Below are positions 46,653-58,359 of a DNA stretch of 64,000 nt, one piece after another (the stretch's first letter is position 1; each line of letters begins with the position of its first letter). Source of the DNA: Macrocystis pyrifera (lineage: Eukaryota; Sar; Phaeophyceae; Laminariales; Laminariaceae); the NCBI GenBank assembly GCA_031763025.1, contig JASSKH010000006.1, positions 2,274,958 to 2,338,957 of the forward strand, given 5' to 3'. The position numbers and the translations under genes are program-made. The notes beneath the pieces are model-generated. The model did no database searches. It was not told the origin of the DNA and saw only the letters and a program-made list of their open reading frames with translations.

Positions 46653-47720
46653 GGGGGGGGGGAGAGAACATCCAAGGTGAGGGGATTACTGCTATCAACG
46701 CAACGTTTGGCAGAGGATGTCCAAGATAAGGGGACTACTGTACTTTGGGCGGTCAAACCGACCCGGGGTTGAGTCGCTCCTACCTACGATGAAAACGCGG
46801 ATTTATTCGAAGGATATCCAAGGTAAGGATTGCTGTGAGCGGTCGCGGAATTCCTCTACGAGGAAGAAGTTAATAGGTTAATCAACACCAAGGTAAATGA
46901 GTGATTCAGGAAGTGGAAAATCGACCCCAAGGTGAAGGCGTCGGAATTAATAGAACAATCGACTCCAATAGCATATAGGCATCACTCCGAAACGCGAAGC
47001 AGCCGAGAGTGGAGTTCCTATTCTCCTGGCGACCGTCCTCGAAGATCGAATGCTCGAAAAGGTAAACATCATGGAAGGCGGCTCTATTAGCTATTTCAGC
47101 GCCACAATCCTTAAGAAATACGGGAGTGTGATCAATGTCGCGAAAGCAGAAGGTTTTTTAACTGGGTGCCACACTCTTCAGGCAAACTAGGAGGGTCATC
47201 AATGAGACAGAAAGGCTACTGAATCCGGAATTATCACGGATACGAAAAAGAAGGTTAAAGTAGAGTCAAGCCCAACGAAACCGGAGTTAAAGGTAACCGG
47301 CTCCAGGGCCACCACGGTACTACCAAGGAGGTATCAGAGTCACGCCCAACGAAGTCAGAGAGAACGGTAACTGGCTGGTAAACGGCGCCAAACGCTAAGA
47401 ATGGACCGGCGTGTCTCGACAACTATTTGCACGAGTGGGAGTGGTCAATTTAGGGGTAAGTCCATAACACTCCAAGATTAACGCTATGCTCAACTTGCTC
47501 AGGCCAACGTACTGGGAAAGAAAGTGAGCCCCTTGGTTGGCGTGGCTCGGTACCGGTGAGCACGTGCCTCAATACCGGCCACTGGCATAACGAACGAACC
47601 TGTCCCGGCCAGACAGAAACGTCCAACACATGCAAGTTATTGAGAACAAAGAGAAGGTCTCGCCAGGTACACACGAACTCCGAGCGGGTCATGGAGTGTG
47701 CTGTGGCCTTGAGTCAATCA
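46653..47720 (+). other. Element B interior, Gag-side, unrecognised
   Basis: A short coding-like piece near 47,005-47,190 (VPILLATVLEDRMLEKV, GGSISYFSATILKKYG) may be a Gag trace. The rest shows only repeats of ccaaggtaag/ccaagrtaagg words. Confidence 0.3.
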
Positions 47721-47729
47721 GGCAATGCT

Positions 47730-47960
47730 AGGCGGTCATCCGCGGCACAGGAGGTGAGTGCGGTGTTGTGGTCGGTGAACTGCTTTAGACCGTATGCCTG
47801 GGGAAGGGAGTTGCCCGTAGTCGACTCGGCTGTTCGAAAGTCAGAGACTTTCCTCCATGCGGCGCAGAAGAGATCTGCGATTCATCGAATGCGCCATGGA
47901 CCTGTAGTGATCACCCTGAGCTGGTCACCTGCTCCCGAATACCCTGTCAAGGTTGGCATG
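47730..47960 (+). pseudogene. Gypsy RNase H fragment in element B
   Basis: Plus-frame AQEVSAVLWSVNCFRPYAWG fits the E-x2-AV-W...FRPY-GR helix of gypsy RNase H, with the next strand degraded (LPVVDSAV for the usual D-H/S pair). Confidence 0.6.
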
Positions 47961-48229
47961 TTTTGCTTCGAGGTGATAGCTTCAGGGAGGCTTTTCCAGA
48001 CGACGCACCTTGTTGTCAAACGTACTGAGGTCCGGAGGGACTAGCATCGGAGGGACTCATCTTTGCGGAGCTTGGTGCAGACGAAGGGATTGCACCGGCA
48101 ACGGAGTGATACAGGAATTAGAGCCAAACGTTTTGTGTACACGTCATGTGCCACCTGTTATGCATGCATACAACCTGTAAACGCGCTCGAAACCAGATAA
48201 ACAACGGCGTGACCCTCATAAAATGCCTG

Positions 48230-48740
48230 ATCAATCAACGTCGATGGTTGCCATTAAAAAGACGAGTGGAATTACGGAAACTTGTGACATTCTTGGTGTT
48301 GCTGAGTTACTACCGCCGTAGCTGTAGATTATCTCCAAGGGCGACGAGACGGTACGAGGGGCCCGTCAGTCCACCCTCTGCCCTATCAACCCAAGTAACC
48401 GATACAGTGCAGAATTCGCGTCTGATAGAGGGAGACCAATGAAGAGGTGGAGTGCTTCCACGGAAACACGAATATTCTTAGTCGAGCTTGGGTCAGGTGA
48501 AGAGGCAAAGATGAGAGGGATGGTACTTGCAATACCACGAAAGTATACGCGGGCAGACCCTTAATGACGAGGACTCAAAGCTAGTTATGTCGAAGACAGT
48601 GATACCGGAGTTGTTCGCCTTGGTTTGCAGCACGTTTGGTGGTCCGGGCATGGCATGCACAACTTTTCTGACCCAGGGTAAGTTTAAGTAGCCCACGCTA
48701 GCCAAGGACGTAAAATATGTGATCTGATATAAGCGCAGGA
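48230..48740 (+). pseudogene. RT-thumb-like and integrase zinc-finger fragments in element B
   Basis: LRKLVTFLVLLSYYRR (48,275-48,325) resembles the RT connection helix, and 48,587-48,730 (TVIPELFALVCSTFGGPG...LTQGKFK-stop-PTLAKDVKYVI-stop) resembles the integrase H2C2 domain with the His and one Cys lost. The RT piece follows the RNase H piece, opposite to the normal order. Confidence 0.5.
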
Positions 48741-48749
48741 GTAGCAAAT

Positions 48750-49980
48750 GGGTGACCACACAAGTGAAAGTATCACTCACTAGCACCCTACAATCGTGTA
48801 AGGTCCCTGAGATGTACATATCAGGCCTTAAGCAGGGGCTGCAAACAGGTAATAGGTTCGAGTATGTGTTGTCCTTGGTGGAAGAAGCTAGCACATCCTT
48901 TGCTCACATGTCCTGTGCCGTCGAAGGAGGCACTTGGGGTAAAACCTCACACTGAGCGATGTGCGTTTCGGAATCGCTATTGGTCCGGGGCGATGGAGGG
49001 GGGGACAGCCGTGAACCCCCTGTGCCAGTCGCTAAGAGGGTCGGTATGCTACGGTCTCGTCAACCACACCCGAGGGCAGGGATTTGTCGAACTATGGGAG
49101 AGTGACTACAGAAAGCACTAACGGGACTCTGCAAGTCTTCGCCTCTTCAGTGAGACGAAGAAGTACTCTCCGAGTGATGGATTCGGCGCTTCATCCCAGA
49201 TCTTCACCCTCCATGCATTCCGTTGACGTTAGTCGTGCCTATCACTGATGGGTATCAGGCCGGGGTTAAACGTTTGCCATGCCTATCATTGATTATTGTG
49301 ATGCCTTTCATCGACGTTTGACGAAATTTACGTGGACGGGTGCAGTGCCTAACCGAGGACGACGGTCTTCGCAGTGGGCATCCAGACATTTCATTAATGC
49401 TCCGACCTGGCAACGCCGTCGATTTATGGCTCGCGCACCTGGTCGGGGGATCGGATACAAGACCTGCCGAGAATTACACTTTGGCGGAAACCGTTGTACA
49501 CGATGACCGATCGCAAGCTCTCGAGGGACGTCGCACGTGAGTATGCGGGTACGTTTTAACTGGCTTGACGGAACTCTTCGAGAGTATTACTCAGTTGCAC
49601 CTGCACGTATTCCTGGTGGAGACACGTAAGTATGGGACTAGTCATCAACGAGATCTGGATGAGGTGAGTACAGGTTTCACTCCAAGGCAGCTTGATAGAT
49701 TTCGCGCTTTGTATGGACTACACCAGTGTTCAGACTGCCGTTTTCTCCCGCTGGAGATGCCAATAAGAGAAGAGCAAAAAACAGCTTCCAGAGTAGCGAG
49801 CGAGCCACACCGGCTAGACACTAAGGTCAGGAGGGAGTTTCCAGACATTCGAAGGCGGCAAACGTTCATCGAAGAAGTGTACGACGTCAGCCACTAATAG
49901 GGGCGAGTGGGGTGTCCAAATGAAGATTGATGGCAGTTCAAGCGTCAAGTCTAAACCAAAGGAAGCAGCTGGCGACAACT
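48750..49980 (+). other. Element B interior, weak pol tail
   Basis: FTPRQLDRFRALYGL (about 49,675) resembles the tail of the other pol relic (FTPLQLDTFHALWNLY at 8.0 kb). Otherwise unrecognised. Confidence 0.35.
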
Positions 49981-49986
49981 TCAGCC

Positions 49987-50250
49987 TAAACCGTTTGTTC
50001 AAGCGGTGGGTCTGGCTGGAAATGGGAAGAAGACTTAGAGGAGTGGAATCGCCCAGAGCTACAGCGGAGGAAAGGGCTTGCGGCGATCTCCGTCTAAACC
50101 GCTTGTTCAAGCGGTGGGTCTGGCTGGAAATGGGAAGAAGACTTGGAGGAGTGGAATCGCCCAGAGCCACAGCGGAGGAAAGAGCTTGCGGCGATCTCAG
50201 TCTAAACCGCTTGTTCAAGCGGCGGGTCTGGCTGAGACTGGAAGAGAATC
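49987..50250 (+). repeat. 108-bp tandem repeat with hairpins
   Basis: taaaccg[ct]ttgttcaagcggt occurs at 49,987, 50,095 and 50,203. In the last two copies accgcttg/caagcggt forms an 8-bp stem with a TT loop. Both strands are open across the array. It sits just before the 3' LTR. Confidence 0.9.
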
Positions 50251-50309
50251 TCCGTCATCCGGGGCCGCCCTCTTTTAAGATCTGGAGGACCATACCAGAC
50301 TTGGGGGGG

Positions 50310-50712
50310 TGTTGCGGCGGAGAGACGTGGGAGCAACCAAAAGTACGACGAGTCGAGGCTTGACTGAGGTGTACAGCACATGCAGCGCGTGGACCAACAC
50401 CGAGTGTCTTTAGACGCTACCCAGGCAAGGAAGAGAATACGTGCAAAACCTAAAAGGTGGATTCAAGGACTAAAAACTAAAGGATTAAAAGCTACGCCAA
50501 CTGTTCGCTCGCATATACGCATCATTCCGCGTGATAACGGGCATAACCGAGAATCTGCATCGCTCGCAATCGGGGTTTTTGGTCATCGTTTGCTACGCTC
50601 TCGCCTGAGCGAAGCCCTGGAGCCACTGGGACTGCCGAAGGGTTCAACGTACGAACTGCGGAGGCGAGTCAGGTGAGCGTTGACAGCTCACCCCGGGGAG
50701 CTTGCCGTAACA
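50310..50712 (+). repeat. 3' LTR of element B
   Basis: Matches the 5' LTR apart from the missing block and scattered substitutions. The same 98-codon open frame (50,380-50,676) is intact, with about three amino-acid changes. Confidence 0.9.
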
Positions 50713-51180
50713 AAAAGCCCATTTTTTGTCATTCGAGACGTTTGTTGTATTGATAGACGAAATGTATTTTTTTTGCCATTCGAGACTGATACAGCACTCT
50801 ACAGTACAGTAGTACTCGTAGATGATTTTGCTGTGGCACAAAAAGTAACCCACTCCTGTTGTACTGTAAAATACCTGCTATAGTATGCGAATGGAAACGC
50901 GAAGTACACCAAAAAAGTAATATTTCAGCTTGTGCGACGATAGACGATAGACGCTCGATCTCGACAGAGACTCGGCCCACGGGCAACCCGTGCGGTGGCG
51001 GGCAAGATCAACTAGTAGAGATGACGGGCTCGAAGAAATGAGGTGGATGCATGCTGCAGGGGGCAAGAGCTTGCCGGCGGCGTCGTACGGTATCCTCCTA
51101 AATCTGAAAAAAAAAACCATTTTTTGCCATTCGAGACGGATACAGCAGTAGTAATACTCATAGATAGTGTTTTTCATCCA
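50713..51180. repeat. Satellite-like unit right of element B
   Basis: Continuation of the array at 45,735-46,130 (cgatagacgatagacgctcgat, ggtggatgcatgctgcaggg). Confidence 0.75.
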
Positions 51181-51440
51181 TTTCGTGCACACCAGCGGCC
51201 AATACGCTGCACTGAGCGTAGAACCCAAGCGTCTGAGCAACTCTTGTATTCATCGCCACCCTTGCACAAGACCGCACTACAGCAGCAGCAGGCACCTGGT
51301 CTGATGTATACACGTCTCCCCAACTCGGTATGGGATATGGGATATGTTGGTATCGTATATGGGAATATGGGAAAACCACCGTATGTGGTATGGTATGTGC
51401 TGACGGTATGGTACGGGAAAAACACAGTATATGGTATGAT

Positions 51441-52000
51441 ACGTTTGCGGTATGGTACCATGGTACGATGTCGTGGATGTATTATATGGCTAAATTTGCA
51501 CTGGTGGTATGTTATGTTGCAGTATGTAAGGTCCGTAAGGGTCGAATACGTCGTACGAACATCATCTGTAACGAGCTTATATATTGGCCACTGGAAAGTG
51601 TTCAAAAATATAAGCCTTGCGGACAGACAGACAGACAAGACAGATTTGCATTTACCAAAACAAGAGACTCAGTTCTACAAACTGAGAATATATGAAAAAA
51701 TCACGGTATGTTGTATGGTATATTGGTGGTATGATGGTACGATGTGGTGGATGTATTGTACGGCTAAATATTGCCTGGTGGCATGGCATGTTTCAGTATA
51801 TAAGGTCCGTAAGAGTTGAATACGTCGTATGAATATCATCTGCAACGACCCTATATATCGATCATTGGAACGTACTTATATAAATTCGAAAAGACAAGGG
51901 ATGCGGACAGACGGACAGGCAGACAGGCAGATTTGCAATCACCAGGTACAAAATAGAGACTCAGTTTTACAAACTGAGAATTCTGGCTCTTGCAGCTACC
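51441..52000. repeat. ~275-bp tandem duplication
   Basis: Copies at about 51,441 and 51,724 share ggtacgatg, tggatgta, aaggtccgtaag, acagacagacag and gagactcagtt[ct]tacaaactgag. Confidence 0.85.
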
Positions 52001-52009
52001 ATCATCACT

Positions 52010-52330
52010 GAATGCTTGTGGACAAACGGAAAAAAACAGAGGGTTGACGCGGGTGCGGAGAAAAAGGCCCCGACGTGTACAGCAGTGCAAATTTTCGATA
52101 AAAAAAATGAAATCCCTCAAACCAGAGCCTGACCGAGGGCAGCGCCCGAGGGGGGACGGCAAACAATGGGCAAGGTAATCTGTAGCGGTTATATTGGATG
52201 AACTCTAGCTGTTGCAGCTACGACAGCGTCCGGAAAAACGAAAAGAGGGCCGACGCTGGCGGGGAGAAATAAACCCAGCAGTGAAATTTCCGATGACAAA
52301 ATGAAATCCCAAACCAACACCAGATCAAGC
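52010..52330. repeat. ~200-bp duplication
   Basis: cggaaaaa, gggttgacgc/gggccgacgc, agcagtg-aaattt and atgaaatcc recur at about 52,025 and 52,220. Confidence 0.65.
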
Positions 52331-52737
52331 GCAGAGCCGGAGGGAGGGCGAATAGCCTCAAACAAGATTGACACAAGGAAATCCCCATCGCTCTGACAAA
52401 CCTTAACCTTGCTCGAAGCCCACGAGCCGCGAGCCACGAGCATCAGGACACAGGCGGTCGGCTATTGCCGCTGCTACAGAGTTGTGCCGTTGCCGCTACT
52501 ACAAGTTGCTGCTGCTGCTGCTGTCGTTACAGGCTGGTGCTGCTGCCGCAGGCTGGTGCCGCTGCTCTGCTACCGCTGCTGCCGACACTGCTAGCAGTGC
52601 TACACACTCGAAAAAAAAAACAAGACGAGATCCATGCAACTATGCATCCACCCACCCATCCACCAAAATCGTTCCTCGCCGCAGGAAGGAGTATTCTTCT
52701 TCCAACCACTCTCCCCCCCGCAAACGCACTCGACGCG

Positions 52738-52761
52738 CCCCCCCCCCCCCCCCCCCCCCCC
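52738..52761 (+). repeat. Poly-C tract (24 nt)
   Basis: 24 C in a row, in a Pro-rich chance frame. Confidence 0.95.
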
Positions 52762-53379
52762 TCCCCCACCTCGATAAACGCGATAAGCAAGCAGTGGAAC
52801 TCCATGACGCGGCGTGGCTATTCGCAACCAAAACCGTTCAGCAACGCCGCGGTGATTGATGACCCGTGAGGCATCCAGTACATAGGCCAAAAGTTCAGCC
52901 CTCGCTCGCCCCCCGCCCCCCCACCACCCTCGGCTTGAATCTGACACAAGTACACAGTGAGCACAAAATAGAATACAGAATGCGAGGGTGTAGGCGCGAC
53001 GATTCCGGCAAGCTCAAGGCTCGTCGTGCGGTGACCAGAAACAAAATAGAAAGCGATCCTTCGTAACGAAGCTAAAGTACTTTCCATCTTTTTTTTGTTG
53101 TGGCCGCACATGTATAATCGCGCCATCTCGCGCAGGGCACAGCAAAGCCCAACCAACCCGAGGACAGCACAAAGAACAAAAGGGGAGAAAAAAAAAGCAC
53201 AAAAAAGAAATGAGAAAAAATGCTTGTGCTGTCTCCCCCCCCAAAAAAAAAACACGCACGATGTCGCCGTGAGCCATCCATAGACGCCGGCTACCGAAGC
53301 GCACCCTCAACAGCAACGGAAAAAAATATGAAGGAGATCTAGAATAAATCCCAGAGAAAAAGTTCCAAAAGAGAAACAA

Positions 53380-53450
53380 AACAAAGAAGAAAAAAAAAAA
53401 GAAAAAAAAGAGGAAAAAAAAAAGAGGAAAAAAAAAAGAGGAAAAAAAGG
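53380..53450. repeat. A-rich tract with GAGG interruptions
   Basis: Repeated aaaaaaagagg units. Confidence 0.9.
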
Positions 53451-53827
53451 AACAAGCCGCGCCTCCTCCTTCTATCCTCTGTTTTTTTTTCCTCCTCCTT
53501 TTTCTCCACCACGCCTCTGCAGCCGCAGCGTACGTACGTAAAAAATGGTCGGGGAAAAGAGGGACCTACCCCAACCCCCTCTCTCCTGCGATGGCGGCTA
53601 CGTAGCGCCCTCGACGCCAGTGCGACGGTGCGCATCCAGCGGCGGCAGCCAGCAAAACAAAAAGCGCCGCGCGCAAGGCATAGAGCCCTAACCCTTACCC
53701 TACATGGGAACCTCGCGCACACAGAGATACAGAGCGGGGTCCCTCCCCCCTCCCGCCCCCGCCCCCTCCTCCCCTCCCCCATCCAATGACGGGCTTGAAG
53801 ACAGAAATAAGTAGGAAAAAACAGTAG

Positions 53828-54310
53828 ATGGAACTTGTTGTGTGGAATTTTGACGCCATCACACCTCTCTCCATAGCTCCAGTGAAAAAAATCAGTAGTT
53901 GGAAGTTCAAGTTGTGTGGAATGGTGAAGCCAGCAGCAGCCTTCTCCGCAGCTCGAAACAAGACACTAGTTGAAGTTGAAGTTATGTTAAAGTTGTGTGG
54001 ATTTATGACGCCGCCAGCCCTCTCCTACCCAAAAAAATCAGTAGTTGAAGTTGGAGTTGGAGTTGAAGCTGTGTGGATTTGTGACGCCATCAACCATCTC
54101 CACGAAGTCAGAAAGAGATATAAACCAGTTGAAGTCTGAACTCGACAGTGGATTCATGGCGCCATCAATCCGCTCCATCTATGTACCGCAGACAGGGCAG
54201 ACGAAGCCGAACTTCAAGTTGAAGTTGCGTGGATGTATGACGTCACCAAGCCCTCTCCGTGGCCGAAAAAAAGGCAGGACTAGTTGAAGCAGAAGTTGAA
54301 ATAAAACATG
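53828..54310 (+). repeat. ~70-95-bp degenerate tandem repeat
   Basis: gttgaagtt...gtgtgga[tt]tt.tgacgcc(a)tca and ctctccNNa recur about six times. Some copies stay in one frame but the protein is not recognised. Confidence 0.75.
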
Positions 54311-54633
54311 TGTAGATTGATGATGCCGTCAGCCGCCAGCCCCCCCCCCCCCACAAGCCTATGTAACCCCTTCAGGCCGTTCGTTCGCTCGACCACTCGT
54401 TCGTTTGTTCGTTCGTCCGCCCGGTTTTCAACCTTCGATCTGTCTCTCTCCCTCCCATCCGAAGACAACAAGCGCCGTCGATCCAAAGGAGGCCATCATG
54501 AAGCACGTCATTTCTTCGCATCCGCCGCTTCCTTCGCTGCGGCTTCTTTTTCCGCCGCCTTGCGAGCCTGCTTTTCCCTCATCGCCTGGGCGTCTCTAGT
54601 TTTCAAAGTATTTCATTTGCAAATATTCAGCCC

Positions 54634-54763
54634 GGGGGGGGGGGGGGGGGGGAGGTGAGTGGCGATGGGTAGAAAGGGGGGAAGGGTGGTAGAGGGCGTG
54701 GAGGGGGAGGACGTGTTGGGGGGGATGGGGGTGGGATGACGAGCGAGGGGGGGGGGGGGGGGG
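54634..54763 (+). repeat. Poly-G tracts of 19 and 17 nt
   Basis: G runs at 54,634-54,652 and 54,747-54,763 with G-rich DNA between, downstream of the LINE ORF. Confidence 0.95.
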
Positions 54764-54769
54764 CGTACG

Positions 54770-55679
54770 CATTTGTTGCTTGCCTTAGTCATTTGGCCAT
54801 TGACCACGCATCCCTTTCGAGACGGAGCACCCTTCCTACTCCTAATAGAGACACCTCCACCAATTGGGCGCTCATTACGTTGTTTCCATGTATTACATCG
54901 ATTTTTTTTGCTAATCTTATCCCCTTCCTGCTTGGTCTCCTGTGGCCACCATCTATCTCCTAAGATAGCGATCGTTTTCTCGCTGCTATTCATTGTATCA
55001 AACTCCTCCATGTCACATTCGTGTATTTCCCTCATCTCTTCTAACACATCCCGTTCCTCCTTGTATATTTCACATTATCCGACTACGTGACTTCTACTCT
55101 CTATTGCTTCGCCACACGGGCACATCTGTGCATCTACTTCCTCCTCCTCCCGTCTACTGGTGTACCTCTTCTTCCTGACAGGTCCAGGTTCCCTACACGA
55201 AAGCGCAGTTTCAGTGTTTTCGCGAAGTCCATTGGGCCATGCAAATACGTGTTCATTCCTATTCCTTCCCTCAATCCCCCGTATATCTCTTGAGTGTTTT
55301 TCTGATTCCACCTTGTTTCTTAACGCTAGCCTTTCCCTTCTTTCTAATTTGCTTCTACTTCTGCCTTGTACCTCCCAAACTTCCCGGCGGACATCATCTC
55401 TTCTTGGTTTCCCCCTATATCCTTCCATACTTTCTCAACTACGCCATCCCACCTTATTCCAGCTCGCCCTTTTGTTACTTTCTCCCATACAGCTCAATCA
55501 ACCATGGCTGGCAACCTCTTTTTTGGCATGTTCCTTACCTTCTATTGCCAGTTCAACTTTCTCATGTCTATTTGTCTTGAGTGGGTGCATTCCCAGTTCT
55601 GCTCTTAATACTGTATTACTAGTCGTACTTGAGCATCTTGGGATTTTTTTAGCTGCCGTCATTTGTACTGTTTCCAACT

Positions 55680-55680
<1 letters not shown>
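54770..55680 (-). pseudogene. LINE (non-LTR retrotransposon) 3' end of the RT ORF
   Basis: Pieces in order: VLRAELGMHPLKTNR, a charged helical stretch (ERRERLALRNKVESEKH), then MCPCGEAIESRSHVVG-(TAA)-CEIYKEERDVLEEM, a CX1CX(n)H-C zinc element typical of LINE C-termini, and SEKTIAILGDRWWPQ followed by a basic end. There is a TAA at about 55,061 where the zinc block normally continues and frame changes near 55,400 and 55,500. Poly-G/C tracts lie both before it (55,681) and after it (54,747 and 54,634). The catalytic RT itself is absent. Confidence 0.7.
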
Positions 55681-55747
<67 letters not shown>

Positions 55748-55764
55748 TGGGGGGGGGGGGGGGG
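55681..55764 (+). repeat. 64-nt poly-G run plus 16-nt run
   Basis: 64 G (55,681-55,744), CACT, then 16 G. It abuts the LINE piece. Confidence 0.95.
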
Positions 55765-56099
55765 CACTCGATATCGTGCATGGCCGTAGTCGTATGACCA
55801 TAGACCCCCGCATCCCTACACAATGCCGGGACGGAGCCTGTCGGGTTTTCACCGACCAGGCAGGCATTGTTTGTACCTAAAAACGCGAACGTGTGAGGTA
55901 TCGTGAGGTATTCGGCGAGTCGGGTGAGCTGCATCGTACTAAGAACCGCTTGTGAGGCGGACTTGCATATGGACAACAGCTTCGATGAGTTGATTTATTT
56001 TCTGGTGTGGCCACTTCCAGAGACAGCAACCAGGGTACTGTCTTGTGTAACTGCCTCGTGGGTGCCTTACCATGAACACTACGTGATGCGAGCATTCCC
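55765..56099. other. Unrecognised, open on the minus strand
   Basis: A minus frame reads MQLTRLAEYLTIPHTFAFLG then VGENPTGSVPALC; no family recognised. It may be a displaced piece of another element cut off by the poly-G run. Confidence 0.25.
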
Positions 56100-56340
56100 G
56101 GGGGGGGGTGGGGGGGGGGGGGGGGGGGGGGACACATAGAGGTAGGGGTAGAGGTAAAGGAAAATATACAGGTAAAGGCAAGTTAAAGGCAGAAAGAAAA
56201 CGTAAAAGGAAAAGGAAAAAAAAACCCCGTAAACGTGAACGCGAAGGCCAAAAGTACAGAAAAAGCAAACATAAAAGGAGAAAGAACAGGCCGAGGAAAT
56301 AGTAAACGTAAACGTGAGCGTGAACGCCAAAGGTACGGGT
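56100..56340 (+). repeat. Poly-G run and GTAAA/GAACG hexamer array
   Basis: G runs 56,100-56,131, then aggta[ag]agg, aaacgtaaa and cgtgaacg words. Confidence 0.85.
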
Positions 56341-57177
56341 AGAAGAGGTGACTGTACAGGTGGGAAGTAAAACGTACAGTTAAACGGCATGAGGTGGAAA
56401 GGTGAACGTAAAAGCTCCTGCCCCCTGCCAAAATTTTAGTCGCACAGACGACGTAGACAAAAGCGACAGGAGTCGGCGAGAGAGATGTAACAGACGCACA
56501 AAATTTCGGCCCGGAATCCTCCAACACAAGGCATATAGATCGTGCAGTTCCTTTCAATAGCACAGCAGGAAAATAAATATCAACAGCATCGACATACATT
56601 ACACACAGCAAGAAACTGAACCCACGGCATATCGGGGACGACAAATTAACTGGCCGGGTACTATGCTAAGAGTCGAACACTTTTCCAAAGCATAAAAATA
56701 TTTTACTTCAAGCAAAACGACAACGAAAAAGAGAAAATCGAATCCCTGGCTGGTTGATACATCGGCACGGGCACGACTGGTGCCACCGGCCATCCTCAGA
56801 ACCATTCACTCCTGCAAGCCGGTGGCTGGACAATCGCTTGCTGCTACACCTTTAGTTGCATGTACAGTAGTAGCAGTGTGGAACATTCCACGGATGCACA
56901 ATGCATGCTGGCACTGGCTACATCATATGCACCAGGGATACTATTCATACTGCTGCTGCACATACATGCATACGCGGATATACTCGAGTACAACGCACGG
57001 GTAGAAAACAACGGTTCAACGTGGAGCTCAACAACAAAATACAACAACCAACCACAACAAAACGATATATAGCCCGCTTCCGCAAATCAGGACCACAACC
57101 AGCCGCTCGTTGCTCGAGGGGTCCAACAGCCCAAATGAATTACTCCGCGAGGAAGCGGAGCGCTAGCCACGTGGTAG

Positions 57178-57178
<1 letters not shown>
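56341..57178. other. No recognisable gene
   Basis: Short frames only. Confidence 0.4.

Positions 57179-57250
<72 letters not shown>
57179..57250 (+). repeat. CAG microsatellite, 24 units
   Basis: 72 nt of pure CAG; would read poly-Ser in the open plus frame, which is not otherwise gene-like. Confidence 0.97.
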
Positions 57251-57252
<2 letters not shown>

Positions 57253-57429
57253 GCAGCAGTGGCCTACAAGCTACAGCAAGCAGAACAACCTACTGTCCAA
57301 TCTTACCCGCCGTGATTTAATCCGCGAACTGAATATTCGTGGCGGCGAGATCTGGTGAGAGGTTTCAGTGCTGCCTGCCGGCGCTGTGGCGTAACCACGG
57401 GTGTGTTTAGAAGCGTAAACTGAGTATAT

Positions 57430-57960
57430 ACATTCTGGGTTACCCGGGTACAAAAACCTGTTGTGCTGGTCACATCATACCCGGGTAGGTAGCCGAGGAG
57501 GTACCCGCGGATAGAGACCCCGGTAGATACCTGGGCATGTACCCCCAGAGTAAATACCCTATCGGACACACCCTAGGCCGTACAGCAGACAAGCGATGGT
57601 TGAGCCGAGGGAGCACAAACCACAACTCGCACAGTAGTAGTAGTTCGTAGTGTACATACAATTTGCCGACGGAACTACTGCTGTTCTGTCGTATTTTTTT
57701 TTGGTGTCCTCTCCACAGGAGATCCGGAGAACCTACATATACAGCGGGCGATCGGCTGAAAAAACCTTCGCAGTTTTTTACTAAAACGTCCACCCACGGC
57801 TGTCGTCATGTGCTTCGCTCCAAAATATGCTCTGGGGTACCCGGGTGCCAAAACCTGGATAAGCTGGTCACATCTTCCCCGAGAGGGTGCCCGGGTAGAT
57901 ACCCCCACAGAAAAAACTCTACATACCGAACATACTTTTGACCGGACGGCAAATCAAACA
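57430..57960. repeat. Duplicated block around TACCCGGGT
   Basis: ggtacccgggt.caaaacctg, gctggtcacat and gtagatacc recur at about 57,440 and 57,835. A short plain stretch lies between them. Confidence 0.7.
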
Positions 57961-58287
57961 ACGGTTGAACAAGCAATCATACCTGGTACTGTTACTATAC
58001 TCGCCGTTTTGATTATTAACATGCAAGCTGTCCCTTTGTCCAGGGACGGAGCGAGGTATATAATGCACAACCACACAGATTTCGTCCGTTTCCATCGATT
58101 TTCATTTCCACGCGAAAAGATTCAGGATCCAATATGTTCGAGATGCAGGAGGAACGTGTGGCCGGCTTGACGGCAAAAAAAAAAACATGCAAAAACATCT
58201 ACACTTACTTGCTGTTATACCGTACGGACGGTCCGCCACAAAAAAAAAAAACGATCATCGCTGAAACCTGCCGGCGCGAGGTATCAT
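57961..58287. other. No recognisable gene
   Basis: Poly-A runs; nothing else. Confidence 0.4.
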
Positions 58288-58359
58288 TCTGGCCGGGAAT
58301 ATAACTACCGTTCGGACTCTTACATTAATAGCGAACGGTGATTATATCCCCTGGCCAGA
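58288..58359. mobile_element. 72-bp hairpin element
   Basis: Imperfect inverted arms tctggccgggaatataa and ttatatcccctggccaga; inner taccgttcg/cgaacggtg also pair. The word ccgggaatat and its complement recur in the array at 60.7 kb. Confidence 0.65.

Larger units (their letters stand above)
46131..50712 (+). mobile_element. LTR retrotransposon B (decayed gypsy)
   Basis: Direct repeats of 508 and 403 bp with TGTTGCGG...CCGTAACA ends, flanked by short A-runs consistent with a 4-5-bp target duplication. TGGTGAACCCAGG directly follows the 5' LTR and a G7 run precedes the 3' LTR. The interior keeps traces of RNase H, RT-like sequence and integrase zinc finger, all with stops, in an order that suggests rearrangement. 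Confidence 0.85.

Noticed and set aside
56901..57320. 139-codon frame with poly-Ser
   Set aside because: Half of it is the CAG microsatellite; flanks show no gene-like sequence.
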